A stretch of 64,000 nucleotides of DNA from Pseudomonas sp. ICMP 561 (GCF_002699985.1 NZ_LKBT01000012.1:62001-126000), one strand, 5' to 3'; counted from the stretch's first letter, positions 8,384 to 18,648 are shown. Made by a program: numbers and translations. Notes: generated from the sequence alone by a model not told the origin.

Positions 8384-9460
8384 TCAGCCGCGTTGGCGTT
8401 TCGGCAGTACGTCCTTGAGCTTGGCGTGCATGCTGCGCAAGGTTTTCTCGGTGCTTTCCCAGTCGATGCAGGCATCGGTCACGGATACGCCGTATTGCAG
8501 CTCGGACAAATCCTTGGGAATTGCCTGACAGCCCCAGTTCAGATGACTTTCGACCATCAGGCCGATGATCGACTGGTTACCTTCCAGAATCTGGTTGGCG
8601 ACGTTTTCCATGACCAGCGGTTGCAGGGCAGGGTCTTTGTTGGAGTTGGCGTGGCTGCAGTCCACCATGATGTTCGGTTTGATCTTCGCTTTGTTCAGCG
8701 CCTGTTCACACAGCGCAACGCTCACCGAATCATAGTTGGGTTTGCCGTTGCCGCCGCGCAATACCACATGACCATAGGCATTGCCTTTGGTGGTCACGAT
8801 GGACACGCCACCTTCCTGGTTGATCCCCAGGAAGCGGTGCGGGCTGGAAACCGATTGCAGGGCATTGATTGCGACGGTCAGACCGCCGTCGGTGCCATTC
8901 TTGAAGCCCACTGCTGAGGACAGGCCAGAGGCCATTTCCCGGTGAGTCTGGGATTCGGTCGTCCGTGCGCCGATGGCCGACCAGCTGATCAGGTCCTGCA
9001 GGTACTGCGGGGAGATCGGGTCAAGGGCTTCGGTGGCTGTCGGCAGGCCCATTTCGGCCAGGTCCAGCAGCAATTGACGGCCGATATGGAGACCGTCCTG
9101 AATCTTGAATGAGTCGTCCAGGTACGGATCGTTGATCAGACCTTTCCAGCCCACGGTGGTGCGCGGCTTCTCGAAGTAGACGCGCATCACCAGATACAGC
9201 GTGTCGGAAACCTCTGCGGCCAGTGCCTTGAGGCGTTCGGCGTATTCGTGTGCTGCCTTGATGTCATGAATCGAGCACGGCCCGATCACGATGAACAGGC
9301 GGTGATCCTTGCCATCGAGAATATCGCGGACTACTTCGCGGCCCTTGCTCACTGTCTTCAGTGCGGCGGCGGTCAGCGGGATTTCGCGCTTGAGCTGATC
9401 CGGTGTGATCAGTGTCTCGTTGGAGGAAACGTTGAGGTCGTCAATCGGTAAATCAGCCAT
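8384..9460 (-). CDS. aroF: Class I 3-deoxy-7-phosphoheptulonate (DAHP) synthase
   Basis: The enzyme condenses phosphoenolpyruvate and erythrose 4-phosphate, the first step of the shikimate pathway. The 358-residue protein shows class I AroF/G/H landmarks: IGPCSIHD (about residue 62), MRVYFEKPRTTVGWKG (about 93), ISWSAIGARTTESQTHR, GFKNGTDG and IMVDCSHANSNKD (metal and substrate ligands). Length is usual for the family. MADLPIDDLN at 9460 is the conserved start. A second ATG four codons upstream (9472) is possible, and neither has a strong ribosome site. Which aromatic amino acid inhibits this isozyme cannot be read safely, so the symbol is used in the broad Pseudomonas sense. Confidence 0.93.
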   Translation of the reverse strand: MADLPIDDLNVSSNETLITPDQLKREIPLTAAALKTVSKGREVVRDILDGKDHRLFIVIGPCSIHDIKAAHEYAERLKALAAEVSDTLYLVMRVYFEKPRTTVGWKGLINDPYLDDSFKIQDGLHIGRQLLLDLAEMGLPTATEALDPISPQYLQDLISWSAIGARTTESQTHREMASGLSSAVGFKNGTDGGLTVAINALQSVSSPHRFLGINQEGGVSIVTTKGNAYGHVVLRGGNGKPNYDSVSVALCEQALNKAKIKPNIMVDCSHANSNKDPALQPLVMENVANQILEGNQSIIGLMVESHLNWGCQAIPKDLSELQYGVSVTDACIDWESTEKTLRSMHAKLKDVLPKRQRG

Positions 9461-9703
9461 CGTGCTACTCATCAGGTCGCGTATGCCGGCCGCCAACGAA
9501 CCCCGTGGGGCGAAGCCAGGCATGATTGAGCGAAACGGGGGACCGAACCTTAGCGCGTTAGGCCTTGCCGATACAATGGGCAAACGCCGCTTTATCGAGC
9601 CCTGGAGGTGGTTTTTAGTCAGTTTGGCCAGCCGGGCGTGGAATGCCACTATTTGCACCGCATCGGGCAGGCAAGGATAGTATCCACCTTGATCCGGGAG
9701 GCT

Positions 9704-10042
9704 ATGTTGAATCAGCTAGAACTCAGCGACTTTGATGTCGACCAGCAATTACTGCAGTTACCTGGCACTTCGTTGCTGATATTCACCAGCGTCGGTTGCG
9801 CGAGTTGTCGTTATGCCCGGCAGCAGTTACCGACTCTGGATCTTGCTCTGGAGCGAATATGCTGGATCGACGCGGCCGAAAGCGGCGGGGCGGTCACGCG
9901 CTATGAAGTGTTTCATTTGCCCGCGTTATTCGTCATTCGTGACGGGCAATTTTATGGGGCATTGCGTGCGTCATTGACCGAGGCCAGCCTGCGCCAGGCA
10001 ATAGTGGAAGCCTTGGCGCGGCAGCCTGATGAATTGCCCTGA
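9704..10042 (+). CDS. Thioredoxin-like protein
   Basis: This 112-residue protein has a thioredoxin fold. The strand ending LIFTSVGCASCRYARQQLP carries a Cys-x-x-Cys active site (GCASC, about residues 28-33), and the cis-proline region is FHLPALFVIRDGQF (about 68-82). There is no signal peptide, so it is probably cytoplasmic. The atypical CASC dipeptide departs from the CGPC of classical thioredoxins, and the specific substrate is unknown. GGGAGG six bases before 9704 sets the start and excludes the longer upstream frame. It is divergent from the DAHP synthase gene and 23 bases upstream of the PanE-like gene, probably in one transcript with it. Confidence 0.82.
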   Translation: MLNQLELSDFDVDQQLLQLPGTSLLIFTSVGCASCRYARQQLPTLDLALERICWIDAAESGGAVTRYEVFHLPALFVIRDGQFYGALRASLTEASLRQAIVEALARQPDELP

Positions 10043-10065
10043 ACGGTTTTGAACAGGAGAGTCAT

Positions 10066-11031
10066 ATGAGTCATGAGCTGAAGCGGCCACGTATCGGCGT
10101 TATCGGCACGGGTGCTATCGGAGGCTTTTACGGCGTCATGCTGGCGCGGGCAGGGTTCGATGTGCACTTTCTGCTGCGCAGTGAATTCGATGCGGTGGTG
10201 CGGGATGGGCTGTGTGTAAAGAGCGCAGTGCATGGAGAGCTGGTGCTCAATCCGGTTCAGGCCTATTCCTGCGCAGCTGATATGCCGCCATGCGATTGGT
10301 TGCTGATCGGCGCCAAATCCACCAGCAATGCGGCGCTGACGCCCGCGATCCTTCAGGCTGCCGCCCCGGGAGCCAGGGTGCTGGTCCTGCAGAATGGTCT
10401 CGCGGTGGAAGATAGCCTGCGAGCCGGGCTTCCTGATTCGCTGCACCTGCTGGGCGGTTTGTGTTTCATCTGTGTACATCGCTCTGGCCCTGGCAAGGTG
10501 GTTCATCAGGCGCTGGGTGGCGTCAATCTGGGGTATCACAGCGGGCCGGCTGCCGACGCCGCTACTCGCCAGGCTATCGTCGAGCAAGGGGCGGGTTTGT
10601 TTCATGCAGCGGGTCTGGATTCCCAGGCCATGGTCAATCTTCAGCAGGCGCGCTGGCAGAAACTGGTCTGGAATATTCCTTACAACGGTTTATCCGCGTT
10701 GTTGCAGGCCGGGACTGAAGCACTGATGACGGACTCGCATACCCGGGCGTTGATCCTGACATTAATGAATGAGGTCGTGCGGGGTGCCGAGGCCTGCGGT
10801 CATGTGTTGCCTGAGGGCTATGCGCATCACCTGTTCGCCATGACCGAGAAGATGCCGGATTATCAACCCAGCATGTATCTGGACTACAAAGAGCAACGTC
10901 CGCTGGAGCTCGACGCCATCTATATCCAGCCTTTAAGGGCTGCAACGCAGGCGAAATGTGATATGCCGCAGGTGCGAATGCTGTACCAGGCACTTGCGTT
11001 TCTTGACGCGCGTAACAACCGGATCACATAG
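10066..11031 (+). CDS. Putative 2-dehydropantoate 2-reductase (PanE/ApbA family)
   Basis: This 321-residue protein belongs to the ketopantoate reductase family, which makes pantoate with NADPH in pantothenate synthesis. The N-terminal Rossmann motif is IGVIGTGAIGGFYGVMLARAG (about residues 10-30). GAKSTSNAAL and LQNGLAVEDSLR follow the family pattern. The C-terminal helical domain contains the catalytic-type lysine region QQARWQKLVWNIPYN (about 190-205), and the late segment PSMYLDYKEQRPLELDAIYIQP is a typical PanE C-terminal signature. Pseudomonads carry several paralogues, so a role in pantothenate synthesis is not assured. The ribosome site AGGAGAG precedes the ATG at 10066. Confidence 0.85.
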   Translation: MSHELKRPRIGVIGTGAIGGFYGVMLARAGFDVHFLLRSEFDAVVRDGLCVKSAVHGELVLNPVQAYSCAADMPPCDWLLIGAKSTSNAALTPAILQAAAPGARVLVLQNGLAVEDSLRAGLPDSLHLLGGLCFICVHRSGPGKVVHQALGGVNLGYHSGPAADAATRQAIVEQGAGLFHAAGLDSQAMVNLQQARWQKLVWNIPYNGLSALLQAGTEALMTDSHTRALILTLMNEVVRGAEACGHVLPEGYAHHLFAMTEKMPDYQPSMYLDYKEQRPLELDAIYIQPLRAATQAKCDMPQVRMLYQALAFLDARNNRIT

Positions 11032-11158
11032 GGCTCGCGGCATCCGCCGCCAGTGAAGGCTATGACCTCAAAGGCTCGCAGGTAATTGCCGCCACACTCC
11101 TTGGGGCGCTGCTAAGCTGATTCCATCTCCGCCATTCTGGCTGTCCGGGAGGTCGTAC

Positions 11159-11671
11159 ATGATTCGTTCGATGCTTTATGCCACAGACCTCGGTCTGTAC
11201 GCGCCCTATGTTATGCAGCACGCGCTGGCACTGGCTCGAACATTCAAGGCCGAGCTCTATGTGGTGCATGTGGTGGAGCCCATCGGGTCGTTTGCCGAAT
11301 CGGTACTACAGAGCTATCTGGATGAGGACGCGTTGAAGGATCTGCGCAGTCAGGGGTTGAGTTCAGTCATGGAAGGTATTGAGCAGAGAGTGCTTGATGG
11401 TTTTCGTGAAGAGTTGGGCGAAGATCATCAGGATCTGGCGCTGATCAGCACGGTGCGGGTGGTTCAGGGTGATCCGTGCGATGTGATTCTGGGACAGGCT
11501 GAAGAGCTGAAGGTCGATCTGGTGATCGTCGGCAGCCATTGTCGCGGGGCAGAGCCCACCACGCCCATAGGTCGCACTGCAGCGCGGGTTCTGCAGCTTT
11601 CGCAGGTGCCGGTGTATATGGTGCCAGGTTGTACTCAAAGCGTGCGCAGATTGAATGGGCCGGTCGAATAA
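11159..11671 (+). CDS. Universal stress protein, UspA family
   Basis: The 170-residue protein is a single Usp domain. The first strand is MIRSMLYATDLGLYAPYVMQHALALA. The ATP-binding-type loop near the C-terminus reads VIVGSHCRGAEPTTPIGRTAARVLQ (about residues 122-146), close to the consensus Gly-x2-Gly-x9-Gly-Ser/Thr, so nucleotide binding is possible but not certain. Members help bacteria endure starvation or low oxygen, and partners are not evident here. GGGAGGT seven bases before 11159 supports the start. It stands alone between the PanE-like gene and cysB, with short gaps (127 and 121 bases) that can hold its own promoter. Confidence 0.9.
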   Translation: MIRSMLYATDLGLYAPYVMQHALALARTFKAELYVVHVVEPIGSFAESVLQSYLDEDALKDLRSQGLSSVMEGIEQRVLDGFREELGEDHQDLALISTVRVVQGDPCDVILGQAEELKVDLVIVGSHCRGAEPTTPIGRTAARVLQLSQVPVYMVPGCTQSVRRLNGPVE

Positions 11672-11783
11672 AATCGAGCGTGCCTTTATCGCGCAAAGGT
11701 GATAAAAAGTTCTAGCTTTGTCGTCATTACCATTAATCCAGTTATATACCGTCGCTGATGCCCCTGGCGTCTTCCTGCTTTGA

Positions 11784-12767
<984 letters not shown>

Positions 12768-12796
12768 TCGGCAAGCTTTGAGGCATCAATGATCCT

Positions 12797-12888
12797 TGTG
12801 GGAGCGAATTCATTCGCGAAGGCGGTGGCCCAGATGACGGATCTTCATCTGGAGCACTGGCCTCTTCGCGAATGAATTCGCTCCCACA
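12797..12888. repeat. Inverted REP pair, GAGCGAATTCATTCGCG family
   Basis: TGTGGGAGCGAATTCATTCG starts at 12797 and its complement ends at 12888. The two arms are separated by about 45 bases. It lies between the convergent cysB and cysH genes. A decayed relative is at 43424-43512. Confidence 0.85.
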
Positions 12889-12926
12889 CAGTCTGCACAG
12901 GTCATGTAATACCCGCAGGAATAGCG

Positions 12927-13661
12927 TTACACCTTCGCGATCAGATTCCCCGAGTGCAGCCCGCATTCCTTCTGGGTGGCTTCTTCCCACCACCAGCGAC
13001 CCTCGCGCTCATGCTGGTTCGGCAGCACAGGACGCGTGCACGGTTCGCAGCCAATACTGATGAAACCACGCTCGTGCAGGCTGTTGTATGGCAGTTCCAG
13101 CATGCGGATATAACCCCAGATTTCTTCACTGCTCATCTGTGCCAACGGGTTGAACTTGTACAGGGTGCGCTCCGGGGTGGAGAACGCGCTGTCGATCTCC
13201 AGTGCTGCAACCTGGCTGCGAGTGCCAGGGCTCTGGTCGCGACGTTGACCGGTGGCCCAGGCTTTCACACCCGACAGTTTGCGCCGCAGTGGTTCGATCT
13301 TGCGCACGCCGCAGCATTCGCCGTGACCGTCCCGATAAAAGCTGAACAAGCCTTTCTCTTTGACGAAAGGTTCGAGCTTTTGCTGATCAGGGGTCATGAT
13401 TTCGATATCGATCTTGTAGTGCTCACGGACCTGTTCGATGAAGCGATAGGTTTCCGGGTGCAGGCGACCGGTGTCCAGGCTGAATACTTTGACGTTCTTG
13501 TTCAGTTTCCAGGCCATGTCCACCAGCACCACATCCTCGGCGCCGCTGAACGAAATCCACAGCTCGTCACCGAAATGCTGGAAGGCTAGTTTGAGGATGT
13601 CCTGTGCCGACTTGTTGGCGTAGGTCGCGGCGAGTTCGGCGACATCGAAGGGTGTGCTCAT
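12927..13661 (-). CDS. cysH: Adenylylsulfate (APS/PAPS) reductase CysH
   Basis: This 244-residue enzyme of assimilatory sulfate reduction converts activated sulfate to sulfite with thioredoxin. The N-terminal ATP-pyrophosphatase-like fold shows [14 protein letters not shown] (about residue 38) and [12 protein letters not shown]. The cysteine pairs Cys-Cys-Gly-Val-Arg-Lys (about 133) and Cys-Glu-Pro-Cys (about 222) are those that hold a [4Fe-4S] cluster in bacterial APS reductases, so adenylylsulfate is the likely substrate. The catalytic Cys lies near the C-terminus in KECGLH. Length is normal. It is convergent with cysB, its probable activator, across a REP pair. Confidence 0.95.
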   Translation of the reverse strand: MSTPFDVAELAATYANKSAQDILKLAFQHFGDELWISFSGAEDVVLVDMAWKLNKNVKVFSLDTGRLHPETYRFIEQVREHYKIDIEIMTPDQQKLEPFVKEKGLFSFYRDGHGECCGVRKIEPLRRKLSGVKAWATGQRRDQSPGTRSQVAALEIDSAFSTPERTLYKFNPLAQMSSEEIWGYIRMLELPYNSLHERGFISIGCEPCTRPVLPNQHEREGRWWWEEATQKECGLHSGNLIAKV

Positions 13662-13754
13662 CAGGCGGTTTCCTAAATATGGCGCTTAGGCGCTCGTAAT
13701 GACGCGAATGTTAACAAAAACTGTCGTCGAATTGGCCTGCGGGTTGTGCGCAAT

Positions 13755-13879
13755 CCCGTAGGACCGGCTTTAGCCGGGAGAGCGATATCTTTAGCGGAGA
13801 CAGTTTGGTGAATGTACCGACGGCCTCCCGGCTAAAGCCGGTCCTACGGGATTGCAGGCCGCATAGAATCTCCCACAGG
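13755..13879. repeat. REP pair (REPIN), copy 2, with conserved outer flank
   Basis: The GTAGGACCGGC palindrome at 13755 and its inverse ending at 13850 enclose a spacer closely related to that at 427-519 (both hold GGTGAATGT and CGACG). The right flank, ATTGCAGGCC, then ATAGAATCTCCCACA, is the complement of the left flank of copy 1. It sits between cysH and pabB, close to the pabB stop. Confidence 0.85.
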
Positions 13880-13898
13880 AAGCGAATTACATCGGTGG

Positions 13899-15242
13899 TT
13901 AAAGCGCTTCCAGCGTATCCAGCAAAACCCGGACCTTGGTAAACGACTCCTGATACTCGGCTTCGCAGTCGGAGTCCGCAACGATTCCGCCACCGGCCCA
14001 GCAGGAGATCTTGCCGTCCCTTGCCAGCAGACTGCGAATCGCGATGGAGCTGTCCATCTCGCCACGCACGTCGAGATACAGCAATGAGCCGCAGTACAGG
14101 CCGCGGCGGGTAGGTTCCAGTTCATCAATGATCTGCATGGCGCGAATTTTTGGCGCGCCGGTGATGGAGCCACCAGGAAAGCTGCCTGCGATCAAGTCCA
14201 GCGCGTCGTGATGGTCCGCCAGCTCACCCACCACGCTGCTGACCAAGTGGTGCACGTTGGGGTAGCTCTCCAGGCTGAACAGTTCCGGCACTTTCACTGA
14301 GCCAATACGGCAGCTGCGCCCCAGATCGTTGCGTAGCAGGTCGACAATCATCAGGTTTTCTGCACGATCCTTGGTGCTGGAGAGCAGTTCCTGTGCATAG
14401 GCCTGGTCTTCGGTGCTGTCTTTGCCACGAGGCCGTGTGCCTTTGATGGGCCGGGTTTCGACGTGGCCCTGGCTGACCTTGACGAAGCGTTCAGGTGAAA
14501 GGCTCAGTACCGCGTCGCCATCTGGCAGTGCCTGATAACCGGAAAACGGGGTAGGGCAGGCCTGCCGCAATGCGCAGTAAGCCGCCCACGGGTCGCCTTC
14601 GTAGCGGGCCTGGAAGCGCTGAGTCAGATTCACCTGATAGCAGTCGCCTGCGTGGATGTAGGCCTGGATGCGTTCAAAGGCTTCACGGTAAGCGCTGGCA
14701 CTGATTGAGGTCTCGAACTGGCCGACGAGGGCGAAGAGGTTCGGCTCGGATGCGTGCTGAGCGCTGAACAGCGCAATCAGCCGTTGCCGCTCGGCGTCTG
14801 CAAGCGACGGGTGAAACACCAGTTGGCTGGTCTGCTGTTGATGATCGCTGATCAATGCCCAGGCATAGAGTCCCAGTCGTGCGTCGGGAAGTAGCAGGTC
14901 ATCAAGCGCAGCGCCGGATTGTGCTTCCAGGCGGCGACCGAAGTCATAACTGAGGTAACCGATCAAACCGCCTGCGAATGGCAACTCACAGTGGGCTGGC
15001 AACTGCGCCTGGCCGAGGGCGTTCAAGCCATCACGCAAGCGCTGGAAAAATCCGCTGCCGGTTTCTGCGCTGTCCGGCACGAATGTTTGCACGGGCCAGG
15101 CGCTGAGCAGGTCGTAGCGGCCGCGGTCGGCAGTCGGCCTGCCGCTGTCGAGAAGAATGGCGCCCGGGGCGTGAAGGATGCGTTGGAAATAATCCGCTGG
15201 GTCGGCGCGATAAGGCAGCGAATAAAGTAAGCAGTCAGGCAT
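13899..15242 (-). CDS. pabB: Aminodeoxychorismate synthase component I
   Basis: PabB converts chorismate and glutamine-derived ammonia to 4-amino-4-deoxychorismate for folate synthesis. The 447-residue protein has the N-terminal anthranilate-synthase-type domain (about residues 1-150) and the chorismate-binding catalytic domain (about 185-440). Signature elements are GDCYQVNLTQRF, RPIKGTRPRG (the PIKGT motif with the catalytic-site lysine typical of PabB), AENLMIVDLLRNDLGR, GGSITGAPKIRAM and YCGSLLYLD. PIKGT rather than PIAGT separates it from anthranilate synthase TrpE. No pabA or pabC is adjacent. Length is normal. Confidence 0.94.
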   Translation of the reverse strand: MPDCLLYSLPYRADPADYFQRILHAPGAILLDSGRPTADRGRYDLLSAWPVQTFVPDSAETGSGFFQRLRDGLNALGQAQLPAHCELPFAGGLIGYLSYDFGRRLEAQSGAALDDLLLPDARLGLYAWALISDHQQQTSQLVFHPSLADAERQRLIALFSAQHASEPNLFALVGQFETSISASAYREAFERIQAYIHAGDCYQVNLTQRFQARYEGDPWAAYCALRQACPTPFSGYQALPDGDAVLSLSPERFVKVSQGHVETRPIKGTRPRGKDSTEDQAYAQELLSSTKDRAENLMIVDLLRNDLGRSCRIGSVKVPELFSLESYPNVHHLVSSVVGELADHHDALDLIAGSFPGGSITGAPKIRAMQIIDELEPTRRGLYCGSLLYLDVRGEMDSSIAIRSLLARDGKISCWAGGGIVADSDCEAEYQESFTKVRVLLDTLEAL

Positions 15243-15356
15243 TCGAGGGTGTCAGTTCGGAGCGCGGGACGGGGATTGTAGTCCTCCGTCGGGATCGCTC
15301 CTAGGGGGGCGTCGTAATTGGGCTGTTACGAGTGTCATTACGGAGTGGCTGAGTGC

Positions 15357-16337
15357 TCAGGGCACCTGCACATGACCAAACAACTCCTGAACAAACTGTA
15401 CGCGCTGCTCGGGTGTTTCCTGCTCGCCATTGAGAGCCAATTGCTCCAGTCGCGCCTCAACCGCCTGGGTCCGGTGGGTCAGGCCGCAGTCGTTGGCGAT
15501 CTGGATATTCAGGCCGGGCCGAGCGTTGAGTTCGAGAATCAGCGGTCCTTGCTCCTGATCCAGCACCATGTCGACGCCGATGTAGCCGAGACCACACAGC
15601 TCGTAGCACTCGGCGGCCAGCTTCATGAAACCGTCCCAATTGGGCAGTTGAACGCCATCCACGGCGTTGGTGGTGTCCGGGTGTTTGGTGATGATGTTGT
15701 TCAGCCAGGTGCCGCGCAGGGTGATTCCCGTGGCCAGATCGACACCGACGCCAATCGCGCCTTGGTGGAGGTTGGCCTTGCCGCCGGACTGCCGGGTGGG
15801 CAAGCGCAGCATGGCCATGACCGGATAGCCCATCAGCACGATGATGCGAATATCCGGCACGCCCTCGTAGCTGATGCTTTTGAAAATCTGATCCGGAGTG
15901 ACGCGGTATTCGATCAGCGCCCGATCCCGATGGCCGCCCAGCGAGTAGAGCCCGGTAAGGATGCTCGACACCTGATGCTCGATCTCCGAGTGGCTGACGA
16001 TGCGCCCGGAGACAGTGCGGTAGCGACCCTCGAAACGATCGGCGATCACCAGAATGCCATCGCCGCCAGCGCCCTGGGCAGGCTTGATCACAAAGTCGCT
16101 GCGGCCGCCAATGATCTCGTCGAGTTTTTCGATTTCCTTCTCGGTGGAAATAACCCCGTACATTTCGGGCACGTTGATGCCCGCGGCAATGGCTCGTTCC
16201 TTGGTGATGATTTTGTCATCGACAATCGGATACAGACTGCGCTTGTTGTACTTGAGCACGTAGTCGGCGTTGCGTCGGTTGATGCCCATGATGCCCCGGG
16301 CTTCCAGCGCCTTCCAGGTTTTCCACCAGCCGATCAT
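15357..16337 (-). CDS. ATP-grasp ligase, RimK-related (alpha-L-glutamate ligase-like)
   Basis: This 326-residue soluble protein has an ATP-grasp fold. The lid and ATP-binding lysines appear in DKIITKERA (about residue 43) and FVIKPAQGAGGDGILVI (about 82-98). GYIGVDMVLDQEQGPLILELNARPGLNIQIA (about 255-285) is the metal-binding segment with the Glu-x-Asn pair. RimK-type ligases join amino acids, often glutamate, to a carboxyl terminus. It is the last gene of a three-gene operon and starts inside the stop of the transglutaminase-like gene (four-base overlap). The same trio is conserved in Pseudomonas, but substrate and product are unknown to me. Confidence 0.85.
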   Translation of the reverse strand: MIGWWKTWKALEARGIMGINRRNADYVLKYNKRSLYPIVDDKIITKERAIAAGINVPEMYGVISTEKEIEKLDEIIGGRSDFVIKPAQGAGGDGILVIADRFEGRYRTVSGRIVSHSEIEHQVSSILTGLYSLGGHRDRALIEYRVTPDQIFKSISYEGVPDIRIIVLMGYPVMAMLRLPTRQSGGKANLHQGAIGVGVDLATGITLRGTWLNNIITKHPDTTNAVDGVQLPNWDGFMKLAAECYELCGLGYIGVDMVLDQEQGPLILELNARPGLNIQIANDCGLTHRTQAVEARLEQLALNGEQETPEQRVQFVQELFGHVQVP

Positions 16338-17887
16338 TTGGCTTCTTCTTGCTTGGATTCTTCCTTGAGGAAGGCTTTGAAGCGAACCAGTTCAGTCAGG
16401 CGATAACCGCGATAGCGACCCATGGCCAGCATGAAACCCACCAGAATCAGCAGCACTGCCGGGAAGGTGAAGACGAAATAGATCAGCGCTGGCACGCTCA
16501 TGATGATGTGCGCCAGGGAGGCCGCGAAAAGCGTGCCGATAGCAACTTTCATGGCATGGCCGCCACCGCGCTCTTCCCAGGTGATCGACAGGCGTTCAAT
16601 GGTCATGGTCAGAATCACCATCGGGAACAGTGCCACTGAAAGGCCGCGCTCCAGACCCAGTTTGTGGCTGAGCACGCTGATGGCCGCAATCAGCACCACC
16701 ACGAATGTCAGAACCACTGACAGGCGGGGCAGCATTTGCAGCTTCAAATGTTCCAGATAAGAGCGTAACGACAGGCCGAGCGCGGTGATTACCGTGAACA
16801 GGATAATGCCGAAGCCAAGCTGGGTTTCCCTGAACGCCAGAGCGATCAGTACCGGGGTAAATGTACCGAGGGTCTGCAGGCCAATGAGGTTGCGCAGGAC
16901 CAGAATGACCAACACGCCGATCGGAATCATGACCATGATCATGAAGGTATGCTGGGTTTCCAGCGGCAGGCCATACAACGAGTATTCGAGGAAGTCAGCG
17001 TCAGTGCTGGCATCGGTCAGCTGTGCCAGGCGAATCGCGTTCATCTCGCTGTTGTTGAGGCTGAACGTGACCAAGGCCTTTTTGCCACCCTCGACGCTGA
17101 TCAGATTGTCGTCGCCGGTCCACCACAGCAGACGGTCATCAGGCAGGCCTTTTTCGCCGGTGTCCGGGTTGAAATACAGCCAGTCCTTGCCGTTGAAGCT
17201 GCGCAGCCAGAGTTCCGGGCTTTGCGGCTGGTCAGCCACGAGACGAATGGTGTGGACCTTTTCCATCGGTACGTGGGCAATGGACAGCAGCAATTCGGTA
17301 ATGCGTGCTTTGTTGGTGCTGGAGGTATCACCCGCCAGCAGCAGCTTGACGTTGTCATCCTTCAGGTTGTTGACCCGCTTGATGGCTTCAGTGATGAAGG
17401 TTTCAACGTCGGCCGAGTGTTGGCGGATGGGAGCGAGCAGTGCTTCGGCAGCGATTTTTTCCGGACCTTCGACAGGAATGCTGTCACGGAAGATCGGACC
17501 TTTGGTCTTGAGCCTCTCGCCGCTGTAGCGCTTGGTCAGCACCAGGCGGTAATAGAGTGTCTGATTGCCGGTTGCGCGACGTGCCGACCAGGTGACTTTC
17601 CGATTGCCATCGACCCGGTTGACGCTGACGCCGTAATTATTGGAAATGAAGCTTTCGTTGAGGCTGATGAAATCCCGCGCCAGTGGCGGTACGAACATCT
17701 GGACCTTCACCGAATCCTTATTGTTGTTGGCAACGAATTCGACTTTGGCGTCGATATTCCACAAATCGTCGGTTTCATCCTCAGTCATGGGGATGCCGAG
17801 CGCCAGAATCTGATAGGCCGTGATCGCGATTCCCAGGGCCACCAGGACGCCGATCAGGATTTTCAGATGCAAAGTCAAAGAACGCAT
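16334..17887 (-). CDS. Inactive transglutaminase fused to seven transmembrane helices
   Basis: This is a 517-residue inner-membrane protein. One N-terminal helix (about residues 8-28) is followed by a periplasmic region (about 30-290) resembling a transglutaminase-like domain, but I see no Cys-His-Asp triad. Seven hydrophobic helices then run from about 300 to 480 (first FMIMVMIPIGVLVILVL, last IYFVFTFPAVLLILVGFML), ending in a charged tail (EESKQEEAK). Start 17887 removes a 28-residue leader that reads through the preceding gap. It lies 4 bases after the protease gene and overlaps the ligase gene by 4 bases, so the three products are almost certainly made together. Function is unproven. Confidence 0.83.
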   Translation of the reverse strand: MRSLTLHLKILIGVLVALGIAITAYQILALGIPMTEDETDDLWNIDAKVEFVANNNKDSVKVQMFVPPLARDFISLNESFISNNYGVSVNRVDGNRKVTWSARRATGNQTLYYRLVLTKRYSGERLKTKGPIFRDSIPVEGPEKIAAEALLAPIRQHSADVETFITEAIKRVNNLKDDNVKLLLAGDTSSTNKARITELLLSIAHVPMEKVHTIRLVADQPQSPELWLRSFNGKDWLYFNPDTGEKGLPDDRLLWWTGDDNLISVEGGKKALVTFSLNNSEMNAIRLAQLTDASTDADFLEYSLYGLPLETQHTFMIMVMIPIGVLVILVLRNLIGLQTLGTFTPVLIALAFRETQLGFGIILFTVITALGLSLRSYLEHLKLQMLPRLSVVLTFVVVLIAAISVLSHKLGLERGLSVALFPMVILTMTIERLSITWEERGGGHAMKVAIGTLFAASLAHIIMSVPALIYFVFTFPAVLLILVGFMLAMGRYRGYRLTELVRFKAFLKEESKQEEAK

Positions 17888-17891
17888 GGGT

Positions 17892-18428
17892 TTACTCGGT
17901 GGTTTGAGCAGTAATTTCACAGCCAGGCTTGCCAGCTGCGTACTTAAGGCTTGGGTCGACCAGCGCATCAAAGCGTTTTAGAGCCTCGGAGCCGATCAAA
18001 AGCGGATATTGGAAAGCACTTCTGTCCGTCAAGTTCACTTCAATGGTGCGTAAAGATGCACCCATGCACACATCAAGGCTGATCACCGGGCGCGCCGTGT
18101 ATTTTTTTTCCTCATCCGCGTCGTAATCATCGGCTCGTCGCTTGATCTTGCTGACCCTTGCCAGCGGCCGCTCGATGGGGTGCGCATGGGCATCATCGAT
18201 CGCCAGATAGAAGCGCACCCAGGTCTCGCCATTGCGTTTGAAATGTTTGATATCCCGTGCGCTCAGTGAAGCAGTCTTGGCGCCGGTGTCGAGTTTGGCG
18301 GCAACCTGCAGGTCGATATCGTTGAGCTGAGCGTATTCGTTCAGACCATAAACGGTCTTGTCGGCTGCCATGCCGTTGATTGATAGCAGAAGAAGGCAGA
18401 GCAGGGCGGGGAGGGCTTTGAGTGTCAT
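17892..18428 (-). CDS. Secreted retropepsin-like aspartic protease (RimB/DUF785-type)
   Basis: The 178-residue precursor begins with a signal peptide (about residues 1-21, PALLCLLLLSINGMA). A domain of the family annotated as ATP-dependent zinc protease, now regarded as retropepsin-like, follows. The single active-site motif is KLDTGAKTASLSA (about 43-55, Asp-Thr-Gly), followed by WVRFYLAI and PLLIGSEALKRFDALVDPSLKY. One Asp-Thr-Gly per chain implies a dimeric enzyme, as in retroviral proteases. AGGATTT before the ATG at 18428 fixes the start. It heads the operon with the 7-TM protein and the RimK-like ligase. The pairing of protease and ligase recalls cytoplasmic RimB-RimK, but this enzyme is exported. 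Confidence 0.84.
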   Translation of the reverse strand: MTLKALPALLCLLLLSINGMAADKTVYGLNEYAQLNDIDLQVAAKLDTGAKTASLSARDIKHFKRNGETWVRFYLAIDDAHAHPIERPLARVSKIKRRADDYDADEEKKYTARPVISLDVCMGASLRTIEVNLTDRSAFQYPLLIGSEALKRFDALVDPSLKYAAGKPGCEITAQTTE

Positions 18429-18562
18429 AAATCCTGGCACATTGAGGGCGGTCATCCGGACATCGCCCTTGAGTCGTTTGTTGGCTGGCGCAGTGCTATT
18501 ACTGACGATCAGTCGGGGCGGCATTCTAGCATGAAGGTGCGTCTCGCTCACTGCGATGATCC

Positions 18563-18648
18563 TGTGGGAGCCGGGCTTGCCCGCGATAAGGCAACCGCAA
18601 TACCTGGATCTTTTGGTGCCCTTGTCGCGGGCAAGCCCGGCTCCCACA
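18563..18648. repeat. Inverted REP pair, GAGCCGGGCTTGCCCGCG family
   Basis: TGTGGGAGCCGGGCTTGCCC from 18563 pairs with its complement ending at 18648, with about 40 bases between. It lies between the divergent protease and GntR genes. Confidence 0.85.
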
